Assembly: GCA_027064095.1 (NCBI GenBank)
Contig: JAMOQI010000013.1
Coordinates: 1-62,544 of the forward strand
DNA: 62,544 bases
Reading direction: 5' to 3'
Source: Bacteroidales bacterium
GTDB lineage: Bacteria; Bacteroidota; Bacteroidia; Bacteroidales; UBA1556
In this document: positions 34,543-44,264 of the stretch, piece by piece
Numbering within the stretch: position 1 is the stretch's first letter
Layout: each line of letters starts with the position of its first letter
The notes under the pieces: model-generated
Seen by the model: the letters and a program-made list of their open reading frames with translations, nothing else
The model's database searches: none
Told to the model about the DNA's origin: nothing
Translations under genes and position numbers: made by a program

Positions 34543-34953
34543 AACCCGGATTATTCACAAATAATCCAAACGATTAAGTAATACCAAATTAAAAACAAAA
34601 CTACCGCAAAATTCGTTATCTTTTTATGTTTTGCTTCCTTAAAAAAATAAACCGTAACTGAGGCTATGCTTAATTTTTTTTAAATTCGTTAAACAAAAAA
34701 ATATTTAGAATATATATCGGCACTTTTGCTTTCAAATTGGTATAAAACTGTAAAAAAAAGCTCATCTCTAACTAAGGTTAATAAATTTGATTTTTATATA
34801 AATCAGTTTGTCACGAACTTGTTTCGGTAAGGGTTTCCCGCATTGCACCCACTATTCATTGCTTATTCATACTATTCGCTTTGCTTTTATATAAATATTG
34901 CGGATTAATTAATACCACATAATCGTCTATTTAAATCATAAAAATTAGGAGTA
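34543..34953. other. noncoding stretch containing dispersed-repeat traces
   Basis: A 411-bp gap with no open frame of note. It holds the second copy of the 26-bp repeat (34863-34888) and, at about 34551-34570, a related AACCCGGATTATTCA stretch with its own short inverted repeat. Nothing else was recognised. Confidence 0.5.
34863..34888. repeat. dispersed noncoding repeat, copy 2
   Basis: Twenty-six bases matching 10341-10366 with one mismatch. The immediately preceding CATTGC also matches the complement of the right side of copy 1. It lies in the gap between the MuiA terminator and yqeY. Confidence 0.55.
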
Positions 34954-34993
34954 CAAAAAAAGTCATCTAATCTAACGACTAAATGACTTTTTA
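34954..34993 (-). terminator. intrinsic terminator after yqeY / dcw cluster
   Basis: AAAAAGTCAT and ATGACTTTTT arms flank a loop of about 16 nt and begin about 25 bp past the yqeY stop. Runs of A and T on both sides allow termination from either strand. It probably ends the ftsZ-yqeY transcript. Confidence 0.7.
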
Positions 34994-35017
34994 CTAATAA
35001 ATATTTAATAAAATATA

Positions 35018-35470
35018 TTAGGCCAACCTCTCTTTTACAATTTTAGAGATTAAGCTATTATCTGTCTTACCTGCCAATTGTTTGGCTGCCATCCCCATAA
35101 CTCTGCCCATATCTTTCATACTGGAAGCTCCTGTAGCAGCAATTATATCAACAACAACCTTTTCAACATCCTCTTCACTCATTTGCTCTGGCAAATAAGC
35201 TTCAATAATTTCGGCCTGATACATTTCTTCTTCGTATTGTTCAGCTCTATTCTGCTCTTTATACAAAGCAGCCGATTCTTTTCTCTGCTTAATTAACTTC
35301 TGAAGAGTTTTAAGTTCCAATTCTTTCGGCACTTCAGCAAACTGTGTATCTTTTCCCGTTTTAATTAAAAGCAGAGCAGCTTTAATAGCACGTAAAGCTT
35401 CTAACTTACGTTTATCTTTTGCTATCATTGCAGCCTTAATATCCGAATTTATAGTTACCTCTAAGCTCAT
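35018..35470 (-). CDS. yqeY: GatB/YqeY domain protein
   Basis: The protein has 150 residues. The family start is seen in LEVTINSDIKAAMIAKDK (residues 3-20), the central KLIKQRKESAALYKEQNR is near 58-75, and the C-terminal helices include MGRVMGMAAKQLAGK (near 123-137). This small helical domain is homologous to the C-terminal tRNA-binding part of GatB. Its free-standing function is unknown; a role in tRNA-dependent amidation or tRNA handling has been proposed from homology. It starts 3 bp after ftsZ and shares that transcript, an arrangement common in Bacteroidota. Confidence 0.9.
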   Translation of the reverse strand: MSLEVTINSDIKAAMIAKDKRKLEALRAIKAALLLIKTGKDTQFAEVPKELELKTLQKLIKQRKESAALYKEQNRAEQYEEEMYQAEIIEAYLPEQMSEEDVEKVVVDIIAATGASSMKDMGRVMGMAAKQLAGKTDNSLISKIVKERLA

Positions 35471-35472
35471 TA

Positions 35473-36996
35473 TTAATCTACATTATCGTGTAAAAAAGAA
35501 TTATTAGAACGAATTTCACCACTTTCACTGTCCAAAGTATATCTACTTACATTAGCTTCTTTACTTGAAGGAGTTTCAGATAATGAAACACCTCTACGGA
35601 TATATGCAGGAGTATTCTCCATTTCTTCTAAATCTTCATGAGTAGAGAAACGCTGGCTTAAACCCTTAAGTTTAGAAATACGCTCATTCGCTCTTGACTG
35701 AAATTCTTCATTAATCTCAGGGGCTGATTCTTGAATTTTCTGTCTATTTAAATCATGAGTATTCTTACTAACAATCTCAGGTTCGTCACCATCTAAAGTA
35801 TAAATAGTAATATTTTCAGCCTCAGCAGGTTTTGTTTCCTTAAACTCAGGTTTAGGAGTTGGGTTCACGGAAGGTTCAATAGGAGCAGGCTCTCTAGTAA
35901 TTAATTTAAAACCATCATCCTCGTTTTCTGTCTTAGGTTGATTTTTAAGTTTCTCTTCAGAATCATCATTTAAATCATGAACAATTTTCTTTGGCTCTCT
36001 TGAAGCTTCTGTTTTTGCAGTATTTTCCACAATACTATTTCTAGCAAAACCAGTTGCAACAACAGTAACACTGATAGATTCACCCAACTCTTCATCATTA
36101 CCATTACCCCATATAATTTCTGCGGTAAGGCCAGCCTCATCTTGGATATAATCGGTGATAGTAGCCACTTCATCCATTTCTATTTCTTTAGTTCCTGATG
36201 CCATAAACAAAAGGATATCAGAAGCTCCTTCAATATTATTATCATTCAATAAAGGAGAAGCTAAAGCAAGTTCAACAGCTTTAAGAGCTCTATCTTCGCC
36301 ACCGGCGATACCAGTACCCATAATAGCAACACCGGAATCACGCATTACAGTTTTCACATCTTCTATATCAACATTTACATAACCCGTAACTGTGATTATT
36401 TCAGCAATACCTTTAGCTGCATCAGTTAATATATTATCAGCCTTACCAAAGGCATCTGTCAAAGTAAGGTTACCGTGCAACTCACGCAATTTATCATTTG
36501 ATATAATCAATAAAGTATCAACATTCTGACGCAATTCCTCAAGACCTGCTTCTGCTTGCATTTTACGTTTTCTACCTTCAAATTTAAAAGGGATGGTTAC
36601 AATACCGACAGTAAGTATACCCATTTCTTTAGCTACAGAAGCTATAATAGGAGCCGCACCGGTACCAGTTCCACCACCCATACCAGCAGTGATAAAAAGC
36701 ATCTCAGTATTTACTCCAAGAATATCTTTTAGCTCATCAATATTTTCTATTGCGGCATTTTTACCAACTTCAGGAATAGCACCTGCACCTCTACCTCCGG
36801 TAAGGCTGGCTCCTAACTGAATTTTATTAGGGATAGGACTACTATCTAAAGCCTGCGCATCAGTATTGCAAATTATAAAGTCAACACCTCTAATTCCTTG
36901 TTTATACATATGGTTCACGGCATTGGAACCTCCACCTCCTACTCCCACAACCTTTATCATGGAAGACATTTCTTTTGGGGCATCAAATTCTATCAT
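35473..36996 (-). CDS. ftsZ: cell division GTPase FtsZ
   Basis: This is the tubulin homologue that forms the division ring. The 507-residue protein has a conserved GTPase and T7-loop core (about 1-330). The nucleotide motif GGGSNAV is at 21-27 and the tubulin signature GGGTGTG at 107-113. A linker of about 130 residues is rich in Pro, Glu and Lys. The expected FtsA-binding tail motif appears as NTPAYIRRG at 461-469, and 38 further residues follow it, an extended C-terminus. Two similar YTLD segments (near 395 and at 486-489) are present in the tail region. ftsA is 206 bp upstream, with no obvious promoter box in the gap. Confidence 0.97.
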   Translation of the reverse strand: MIEFDAPKEMSSMIKVVGVGGGGSNAVNHMYKQGIRGVDFIICNTDAQALDSSPIPNKIQLGASLTGGRGAGAIPEVGKNAAIENIDELKDILGVNTEMLFITAGMGGGTGTGAAPIIASVAKEMGILTVGIVTIPFKFEGRKRKMQAEAGLEELRQNVDTLLIISNDKLRELHGNLTLTDAFGKADNILTDAAKGIAEIITVTGYVNVDIEDVKTVMRDSGVAIMGTGIAGGEDRALKAVELALASPLLNDNNIEGASDILLFMASGTKEIEMDEVATITDYIQDEAGLTAEIIWGNGNDEELGESISVTVVATGFARNSIVENTAKTEASREPKKIVHDLNDDSEEKLKNQPKTENEDDGFKLITREPAPIEPSVNPTPKPEFKETKPAEAENITIYTLDGDEPEIVSKNTHDLNRQKIQESAPEINEEFQSRANERISKLKGLSQRFSTHEDLEEMENTPAYIRRGVSLSETPSSKEANVSRYTLDSESGEIRSNNSFLHDNVD

Positions 36997-37202
36997 AAGT
37001 CTATTATTTTGTTCGGTTAAATTTAAAGCTAATCACTATGTGCACATCTTTGTAAAAGAGTATTTTTCAACGAATACTTGTTAATTAAATCAAGTCTCTG
37101 AAAGACTATAAAACAAGCTCTTAACGTATATTATAAATTATTACAAAGAAGAATTAACTTATAAAAATTATTTGTATTTATATTTACTTAAATCACTTAT
37201 TA

Positions 37203-38471
37203 TCAATCTATATCATCTTCAAAGAACTGTCTTCCCTTCTTAAAAATATTATCGAAGAAACTGCTTTTCTCTTTACTGGATTGTGCTCTTTCATTATCTG
37301 ATACTTTGTGAGAATTTTCAATTCCCTGCAATCCTTTTATCACCAAACCAATACTTGTAGCATACTGAGGGCTGCTCAATTCTTCGGGAACATTGTTAGC
37401 AAGATGCTCATTAGGATAACCAATACGAGTGTCCAGACCAGTCAAAAACTCAAAAATCTGAGCTATATGATTCAACTGAGCTCCCCCACCGGTAAGTACA
37501 ATTCCACCTATTAATTTTTTCTCGTAACCAGAGTTTTTTATTTCAAAGAAAACATGCTCTACTATCTCTTCAATACGTGCTTGAATGATATTTGCAAGAT
37601 TCTTTAATGTGATTTCCTTTGGAGGACGACCTCTTAAACCAGGAATAGAGACTATTTCTTCTTCCCTATTTTCGCTAGCAAGGGCAGAACCAAACTTCAC
37701 TTTTAGAGCCTCAGCTTGATTTTTAATAATACTACAGCCTTCCTTAATATCCTCAGTAATAATATTTCCACCAAGAGGAATTACTGCTGTATGGCGTATT
37801 ATTCCATCCTGAAAAATTGCAATATCAGTAGTACCACCACCAATATCTACAAGGGCAATTCCCGCCTCTTTTTCTTCTTCAGTAAGAACGGCTTCTGCCG
37901 AGGCCAATGGTTCCAAAATAAGATCTTCAACATTCATACCTGACTTCACAACACATTTATTAATGTTTTTAGCAGCAGTAATTTGGCCGGTAATAATATG
38001 AAAATTAGCTTCAAGGCTAATACCTGACATACCTATCGGATCCTTTATACCCTGCTCTTTATCAACAATATACTCTTGAGGGATAACATGAATAATTTCC
38101 TCACCAGGCTGCATAACAAGCTTGTGCATATCCTCTATAAGTGTATCAATATCGTTTTGATCAACCTCATTTTCCAAGGTATTTCTTACGAGGCTACCCC
38201 TGTGTTGATGACTTTTGATATGCTGTCCTGCTATACCAACAAATACATGATCAATATTTACGGTACTTTTTAATGAAGCTTCGTCAACAGCACGGCGAAT
38301 GCTTTGAACAGTTTTTTCAATATTAGCAACAACACCACGACTCACTCCTATGGAAGGAGACTTACCATAACCGAGTATCTCAATCTTGTCATACTCATTT
38401 CTCTGGCCCACAATACAGGCAATCTTTGTTGTTCCTATATCAAGACCAACGATGATTTCAGATGATTTCAT
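37203..38471 (-). CDS. ftsA: cell division protein FtsA
   Basis: FtsA is the actin-like membrane tether of FtsZ. The 422-residue protein has the phosphate motif GLDIGTTKIACIVG (residues 9-22), a 1C domain, and the second motif ALVDIGGGTTDIAIF (about 201-215). GGIVLTGGGAQL follows near 327. The final helix is a short basic/hydrophobic tail (FFDNIFKKGRQFFEDD) suited to membrane attachment. It begins 5 bp after ftsQ and precedes ftsZ, as in other dcw clusters. Confidence 0.95.
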   Translation of the reverse strand: MKSSEIIVGLDIGTTKIACIVGQRNEYDKIEILGYGKSPSIGVSRGVVANIEKTVQSIRRAVDEASLKSTVNIDHVFVGIAGQHIKSHQHRGSLVRNTLENEVDQNDIDTLIEDMHKLVMQPGEEIIHVIPQEYIVDKEQGIKDPIGMSGISLEANFHIITGQITAAKNINKCVVKSGMNVEDLILEPLASAEAVLTEEEKEAGIALVDIGGGTTDIAIFQDGIIRHTAVIPLGGNIITEDIKEGCSIIKNQAEALKVKFGSALASENREEEIVSIPGLRGRPPKEITLKNLANIIQARIEEIVEHVFFEIKNSGYEKKLIGGIVLTGGGAQLNHIAQIFEFLTGLDTRIGYPNEHLANNVPEELSSPQYATSIGLVIKGLQGIENSHKVSDNERAQSSKEKSSFFDNIFKKGRQFFEDDID

Positions 38472-38476
38472 AATAT

Positions 38477-39271
38477 TTAAATTTTAGTGCACACTATTTG
38501 ATTTCTATATTTTAAATTTATAATCTTATAATCGTTCCATCGGTGATGGGCTAATCCATCAGAATAAAACAATTTCAGTTTGTTAAATTTATCTTCAATA
38601 TTTTCGGCTTTACCAAACAGAATAACGTGGCTACTTACTAATGGAACTAATGTAAATTCCCCATTAATATCCACATTTATTTGCGCTATCTGTTTATGCA
38701 AAAATGTATCCTTATTTAGTATTGTTGCCATTTTGTAAATATCATATATTATATTTTTCCTAATAATACTATCAATTTCATTATCAGAATAGTTGCGTGA
38801 GTAAAAACCTATACTTGGTATAATACCATTACATACAAGCACATGAGCAGGAAAATAAGACCGAATAGGTAAAATATGCCCATCTTCATCAAGATAAAAC
38901 TGATCGCCATAAGAATCTATTATCCTAACAATCGCTTTTCTTTGAATTATTCTCATTTGCAACTTACCATTTATGGTTGAGAATACATCAGCATTTTTTA
39001 CGTATCTGATTGATAATAAATCTGATTCAATTTGCTCAATATTAATATCTTTGATTTTTTTACCAACAATACTATCATAACGATGACGAACAAAAGTATT
39101 TATATCTTCATATGTAAGTAATCTGTTTGTTTCTCCATCTTTATCATAATTAATATCCACATTAAGCTCTTGCACTTTCTTATTCACATAATGATTTTGG
39201 GCAATAAAACCAACTACCACCACTAAGATAGGGAGGCTAATCCAAAGTAATATTTTTAATATTCTATGCAT
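38477..39271 (-). CDS. ftsQ: cell division protein FtsQ
   Basis: The 264-residue protein has a short cytoplasmic N-terminus and one membrane segment (about 7-25). A POTRA-like domain (about 35-105) includes INIEQIESDLLSIRYVKNADV, and a beta domain ends in an unremarkable tail. FtsQ links early and late divisome proteins. Assignment is secured by position between murC (8-bp overlap) and ftsA, by size and by the POTRA pattern; FtsQ sequences diverge strongly in this phylum. Confidence 0.88.
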   Translation of the reverse strand: MHRILKILLWISLPILVVVVGFIAQNHYVNKKVQELNVDINYDKDGETNRLLTYEDINTFVRHRYDSIVGKKIKDINIEQIESDLLSIRYVKNADVFSTINGKLQMRIIQRKAIVRIIDSYGDQFYLDEDGHILPIRSYFPAHVLVCNGIIPSIGFYSRNYSDNEIDSIIRKNIIYDIYKMATILNKDTFLHKQIAQINVDINGEFTLVPLVSSHVILFGKAENIEDKFNKLKLFYSDGLAHHRWNDYKIINLKYRNQIVCTKI

Positions 39272-40616
39272 CTAATAAAGTTTGTTTTACAATCTCCACT
39301 TGTCTATCAATATCTCCAGCACCCATCATCAAAATCAGAGGGCTAAGATTATTTATAATAAAATTAGGCAAATCATCTTTAGAAACAAGATGTTTATTCT
39401 CCAGGTTTACCTTTTGAAGCAGCATTTGTGAATCGACTCCATGAATTGGCAACTCACGAGCAGGGTAAATATCCAATAAAACAAGGCTATCTAACTTTGA
39501 TAACTCTTTTGCAAAATCATCGGCAAAATCTCGTGTTCTAGTATATAAATGTGGTTGAAAAACGCCCATAATAGGATAATTAGGGAACATTTCTCTCGCT
39601 GCATAAATTGCGGCTCTGATTTCTGCAGGATGATGAGCATAATCATCTATTAACACCTGAGAGTCGGTATCGATTAACCTCTCAAATCTACGCCTTACAC
39701 CCTTATAAGTACTTAATGCATAAAACATCTGCTCCTTACTAATATTAAGTAATGAAGCCACAGAAAGAGCTGCTGTAACATTATTAAGGTTGTGTCGACC
39801 CGGCATTGGCAATTCAAAGTTTACAGTTATATTACTTTTATCTTTAAAACTAAACAACTGAGCTCTATTTTTTATTTTTATGAATTTAGACTGAAATGTG
39901 TCAATATCATTTTCTCCATAAGTATGAACAATATCTGCAATATCATTTGGAATATTTAATTTATCGTGATAAATCAATGTGCCACCTTTTTTTATCTGGC
40001 GAGTAAAATCCATAAAGGTATTTTCGAGAGTTGATTTATCATTATAAATATCCAAATGATCGGCATCAATAGATGATATTATAGCGATATCAGGATGTAA
40101 ATGCAAGAACGAACGATCAAACTCGTCAGCCTCAACAACCATTATATGTGCATCGGCATCAACTATCAAGTTAGAATTATAATTATTGCTGATACCACCA
40201 ATAAAAGCATTTACTTTAAGTCCACTAACATGTAAAATATGAGCAACCATACTAGTAATGGTAGTTTTTCCATGAGTCCCGGCAATAGCAATAGTGAAAT
40301 AATCTTTGCTTATCTCTCCTAATATCTCAGCACGTTTAAATTTAGGAATATCAGAATTCATAAAAGCCGTATATTCATTTAGTGTATGAGGAATTGCCGG
40401 CGTATAAATCAGTAAATCAACATCTTTAATAGCATTATCACCTAAATCTTCAAAATGAATATCTATACCTTCGTCTTGCAAAGCTTTGGTTATAGGTGTA
40501 CTTACTTTGTCATAGCCAGACACAATTTTTCCTTGAACATGGAAATAGCGAGCTAAAGCACTCATTCCTATGCCTCCAATTCCTAAAAAATATATATGTC
40601 TAACTGTTTCTAACAT
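39264..40616 (-). CDS. murC: UDP-N-acetylmuramate--L-alanine ligase
   Basis: MurC adds L-alanine to UDP-MurNAc, starting the peptide stem. The 450-residue protein has the N-terminal Rossmann motif FLGIGGIGMSALAR (residues 10-23) and the ATP-binding loop GTHGKTTITSM (about 113-123). The central EADEFDRSFL, with its acidic metal ligand, is near 158. The C-terminal DDYAHHPAEI, near 307, binds the substrate. All are normal. It lies 12 bp after murG and overlaps ftsQ by 8 bp. Confidence 0.97.
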   Translation of the reverse strand: MLETVRHIYFLGIGGIGMSALARYFHVQGKIVSGYDKVSTPITKALQDEGIDIHFEDLGDNAIKDVDLLIYTPAIPHTLNEYTAFMNSDIPKFKRAEILGEISKDYFTIAIAGTHGKTTITSMVAHILHVSGLKVNAFIGGISNNYNSNLIVDADAHIMVVEADEFDRSFLHLHPDIAIISSIDADHLDIYNDKSTLENTFMDFTRQIKKGGTLIYHDKLNIPNDIADIVHTYGENDIDTFQSKFIKIKNRAQLFSFKDKSNITVNFELPMPGRHNLNNVTAALSVASLLNISKEQMFYALSTYKGVRRRFERLIDTDSQVLIDDYAHHPAEIRAAIYAAREMFPNYPIMGVFQPHLYTRTRDFADDFAKELSKLDSLVLLDIYPARELPIHGVDSQMLLQKVNLENKHLVSKDDLPNFIINNLSPLILMMGAGDIDRQVEIVKQTLLDA

Positions 40617-40628
40617 TATATAAATAAA

Positions 40629-41732
40629 TTATTTTAATAAAGAATTTGCCACACTAACAATTGCCATAGTGGCATCTTCAACTCCCATTTGAGTAATATT
40701 ATTAATAAGATTCTGCCTATCCACCTCATTATCTACAAGGCGAATAATTTCATGCATTAGTTTTTCTTCAAGTTCCACATCTTTAACTAACACAGCTGCA
40801 TGATTTGTCATCAATGCTAATGCATTCTTAGTTTGATGATCTTCAGCCACAAAAGGTGAAGGCACTAATATAACCGGCTTACGCACAACACATAACTCAG
40901 AAATAGCAATAGCGCCGGCACGAGAAACTACAATATCGGCAGCAGCATAAGCTAAGTCCATTTTAGTAATAAATGCTGTTGCTGTTATTCCATTTTCACC
41001 AACAGCTTTTACTGCTGTATCAGCTTGAGGAAAATATTTTTTGCCAGTCTGCCAAATAAGTTGAATACCTCGGGAATAAAAATCCCTGATATGTTTTTCA
41101 ATAGCTTCGTTTATTGTCCTTGCACCCAAGCTGCCACCCACAACAAGCACAACTGGTTTATCTGCTGACAACCCAAAATACTTTAAGGCTTCCTCTCTTT
41201 TTCCATTTATCTGCACAACATCCTTTCTAATAGGATTTCCTGTAAAATAAATCTTTTTTGCGGGAAAATATTTCTCCATATTATCATAGGCAACACAAAT
41301 TTTATCCACCTTCTTGGAGAGAATAATATTAGTAATACCCGGATATGAATTCTGCTCCTGAATAAGAGTAGGTATTCCCATCTTAGCGGCTTGATATAAT
41401 GTAGGTCCACTTGCAAAACCACCAACTCCAATAACTAATTCGGGTTTAAAGTTTTTAATAATCTTCTTTGCCTTTTTTAAGCTGGAAATAACTTTAAAAG
41501 GAAAGCTTAAATTCTTTGGACTTAAACTCCTTTGAAAACCACTAATCCAAAGACCTTCGATCTTAAAACCAGCGGCAGGTACTTTTTCCATTTCCATTTT
41601 ATCTTTTGCCCCAACAAAAAGGATCTCGCAATTTGGATAAGTTTCTTTAAGGCTATTTGCAATGGCAATAGCTGGAAAAATATGTCCTCCACTACCACCT
41701 CCGCTGATAATAAATTTTCTATTTGTTGTCAT
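40629..41732 (-). CDS. murG: UDP-GlcNAc:lipid I N-acetylglucosaminyltransferase
   Basis: MurG converts lipid I to lipid II at the inner face of the membrane. The 367-residue protein begins with the donor-binding GGGSGGHIFPAIAIA (residues 11-25). It has GVGGFASGPTL near 101-111, GGSLGARTIN in the C-terminal domain near 198-207, and RAGAIAISEL near 270-279, which holds the conserved Glu that binds UDP. Its 5' end overlaps the end of ftsW by 14 bp, consistent with translational coupling. Confidence 0.97.
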   Translation of the reverse strand: MTTNRKFIISGGGSGGHIFPAIAIANSLKETYPNCEILFVGAKDKMEMEKVPAAGFKIEGLWISGFQRSLSPKNLSFPFKVISSLKKAKKIIKNFKPELVIGVGGFASGPTLYQAAKMGIPTLIQEQNSYPGITNIILSKKVDKICVAYDNMEKYFPAKKIYFTGNPIRKDVVQINGKREEALKYFGLSADKPVVLVVGGSLGARTINEAIEKHIRDFYSRGIQLIWQTGKKYFPQADTAVKAVGENGITATAFITKMDLAYAAADIVVSRAGAIAISELCVVRKPVILVPSPFVAEDHQTKNALALMTNHAAVLVKDVELEEKLMHEIIRLVDNEVDRQNLINNITQMGVEDATMAIVSVANSLLK

Positions 41733-42900
41733 CTGCAGTAGTATTTTCTGTTTGCAATTCAGTAGTTTCTCGGCTCACACTCAACACTATACCAATAGCA
41801 AAGCTAGTGAACCAGAAAGAAGTTCCTCCCATACTTAAGAGAGGAAGGGGCTGACCAGTAACAGGAAGTAAATTCACTGCAACAGCCATATTTATAAATG
41901 CTTGGAATATCAAACTAAACATCAATCCAAGCGATAAAAACGCGCCATAAGTTCCAGGGCTTCGGAGTGCAATTTGCACAGCACGATATAGTAATATTAA
42001 GTATAAAACCACTATTACAAATCCTCCTAAAAAGCCATATTCTTCAATAATAATAGCATAGATAAAATCTGAATAAGGATGTGGTAAAAAATTACGCTGC
42101 ATGCTATTCCCAGGCATTTTTCCAAAAAATCCACCTGTAGCGATGGCAATTTTTGATTGTTCAGCTTGATAATTACCTTCTGAATCTTTATCCATAAAAT
42201 TCTCCACACGCGACTGCCACGTTCCCAATCGTGGTAATAATTTAGGATAATACTGCGATACCATTAATAAGATTATAACTACCACCAAACCAGTGCCAAT
42301 CATTATAAAAATATATTTCAAATTAATACGTCCAATGAAAAGCAATATTAAACTGGTGGTAAATAAAATTGCAGCTGTAGAGAAATTGGCAGGGAATATT
42401 AATCCCACTGTCAACAAAATAGGAATCATAAGAGGTAAGAAACCTTTTTTCAAATCTTTAATAGTTTCTTGTTTCTTACTTAACAACCTAGCGATATACA
42501 TCACCAAGGCAATTTTAGCTAAATCCGAAGTTTGAAAACTCAAGTTTATAACCGGAATATTTAACCATCGACTAGCATCATTTAAATTTGAACCTGATAT
42601 AAGGGTAATGAGTAATAATGGTATTGATAAATAAATTAAACCTTGGGATATCCTCGAGTAATATTTATATGGCACTAAATGAGCTAAATACATTATTAAC
42701 AAACCCGATATCATTAAAGCACCATGTTTTAGAATATAGTACATAGTATTACCCCCTTGATACTTATAAGCTAAAGTTCCGGTGGAACTATAAACTACAA
42801 GCAGCGACACAATTGACAGGATACCTACAATTATCCATATCACCTTATCACCAGTAAGGTTATTTAAAATTTTACGTACTAAATTATTACTCCGGTTCAT
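41719..42900 (-). CDS. ftsW: septal peptidoglycan polymerase FtsW (SEDS family)
   Basis: FtsW is the SEDS-family glycosyltransferase that polymerises lipid II at the septum with FtsI. The 393-residue protein has ten membrane segments and a large periplasmic loop with the conserved WQSRVENFMD (about 222-231). The catalytic region PHPYSDFIYAIIIEEYGFLGG (about 270-290) carries the essential acidic residues. Further conserved turns include GQPLPLLSMGGTSFW near 355. The linker between murD (6 bp) and murG fits the cluster. Confidence 0.95.
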   Translation of the reverse strand: MNRSNNLVRKILNNLTGDKVIWIIVGILSIVSLLVVYSSTGTLAYKYQGGNTMYYILKHGALMISGLLIMYLAHLVPYKYYSRISQGLIYLSIPLLLITLISGSNLNDASRWLNIPVINLSFQTSDLAKIALVMYIARLLSKKQETIKDLKKGFLPLMIPILLTVGLIFPANFSTAAILFTTSLILLFIGRINLKYIFIMIGTGLVVVIILLMVSQYYPKLLPRLGTWQSRVENFMDKDSEGNYQAEQSKIAIATGGFFGKMPGNSMQRNFLPHPYSDFIYAIIIEEYGFLGGFVIVVLYLILLYRAVQIALRSPGTYGAFLSLGLMFSLIFQAFINMAVAVNLLPVTGQPLPLLSMGGTSFWFTSFAIGIVLSVSRETTELQTENTTADDNK

Positions 42901-42906
42901 AGTATT

Positions 42907-44256
42907 TTATAAATCTTGTACAGCTCTAGTAAAACGATTTCCTCTATCCTCATAACTTTCGAACAAATCAAAACTTGCACATGCAGGAGAAAGTAATACA
43001 ACATCTCCAGGCTCGGCAAGGTAAAATGAGCTAAGTACCGCATCATGAGCAGTATCTGTCTCAATAATATTAGAAACGACAGGAGAGAATGCCTCAATAA
43101 TTTTGCTATTGTCAATACCTAAACAAACTATAGCTTTTACTTTTTCTTCTGCCAAAGGAATAAGATCAGAATAATCGTTTCCTTTATCTTGACCACCGAC
43201 TATCCAAACTACAGGTTTAGTCATCGACTCCAAAGCATACCATGCAGAATTTACGTTAGTAGCCTTGCTGTCATTGATAAAGCTAACACCTCTAACAGTA
43301 TTTACTTTTTCTAAGCGATGACTAACACCTTGAAAATCTGATAAGCATTTCTTTAAACTTTCTTTTCTAATGCCTTGTAATTTAGCAGCAATTCCTCCAG
43401 CCATAGTATTGTAGGCATTGTGTCTTCCCTGTAATGCAAGTTTTTCAATATCCATATTAAATCTTTCTGTATTAATTTGAAAATAAATTTTGTTATCTTT
43501 TATAAAAGCTCCATTATTTTCCAACTCCTTTGTTTGGGTAAATGGAAATAATTTAGCCTTTGTTTTATGCGTATTAATAAAATCACTAATAACCTCATCA
43601 TCAAAGTTATAAATAAGATTATCGGTATTAGTAAGCTTTTGAATTATCCTCATTTTTGAAAGAGAATAAAGATTAAAATCGTATTGATATCTATCTAAAT
43701 GATCAGGAGTAATATTTAGAATAACGGTAGTATCCGCTCTGAAATCGAACATTGAATCAAGCTGAAAGCTACTTATTTCCAAAACATAGTAGTCATGTCT
43801 TTCAAGAGCAAGTTTTCTGGCAAAACTATCACCGATATTTCCCGCAAGAGCAACATCCAATCCTCCATTTTTCAACAATTCATAAGTCAAAGTAGCTGTT
43901 GTTGTTTTTCCATTACTACCAGTAATGGCAATTATATGCGCATCGGTATATCTAAAAGCAAATTCAATTTCAGAAATAACTCCTATTCCATTTTCTTTTG
44001 CCTGCTGTATTAAAGGAATCGTTAAAGGAATACCCGGACTAATAATAATTTCATCAGCACTAAGTATCCTATCAATATTATGATGATTCTCTTCAAAAGG
44101 AATAGAATAATGTTGTAAGTCTTCTATATAAACATCCTTTATACTGCCATTATCAGAAACAAACACATCAAAGCCTAGCTTTTGAGCTAAAATAGCAGCT
44201 CCAACTCCACTTTCGGCAGCTCCTAATATTACGATATATTTCTGATTCACTGACAT
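42907..44256 (-). CDS. murD: UDP-N-acetylmuramoyl-L-alanine--D-glutamate ligase
   Basis: MurD adds D-glutamate to the peptide stem. The 449-residue protein has the N-terminal GAAESGVGAAILAQKLG (residues 12-28), the ATP-binding TGSNGKTTTATL (about 115-126) and a central SSFQLDSM (about 170-177). HRLEKV near 311 is followed by NDSKATN (about 327-333), which is conserved for the substrate. The enzyme is complete. It sits 9 bp after mraY and 6 bp before ftsW. Confidence 0.97.
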   Translation of the reverse strand: MSVNQKYIVILGAAESGVGAAILAQKLGFDVFVSDNGSIKDVYIEDLQHYSIPFEENHHNIDRILSADEIIISPGIPLTIPLIQQAKENGIGVISEIEFAFRYTDAHIIAITGSNGKTTTATLTYELLKNGGLDVALAGNIGDSFARKLALERHDYYVLEISSFQLDSMFDFRADTTVILNITPDHLDRYQYDFNLYSLSKMRIIQKLTNTDNLIYNFDDEVISDFINTHKTKAKLFPFTQTKELENNGAFIKDNKIYFQINTERFNMDIEKLALQGRHNAYNTMAGGIAAKLQGIRKESLKKCLSDFQGVSHRLEKVNTVRGVSFINDSKATNVNSAWYALESMTKPVVWIVGGQDKGNDYSDLIPLAEEKVKAIVCLGIDNSKIIEAFSPVVSNIIETDTAHDAVLSSFYLAEPGDVVLLSPACASFDLFESYEDRGNRFTRAVQDL

Positions 44257-44264
44257 TTGAATAT

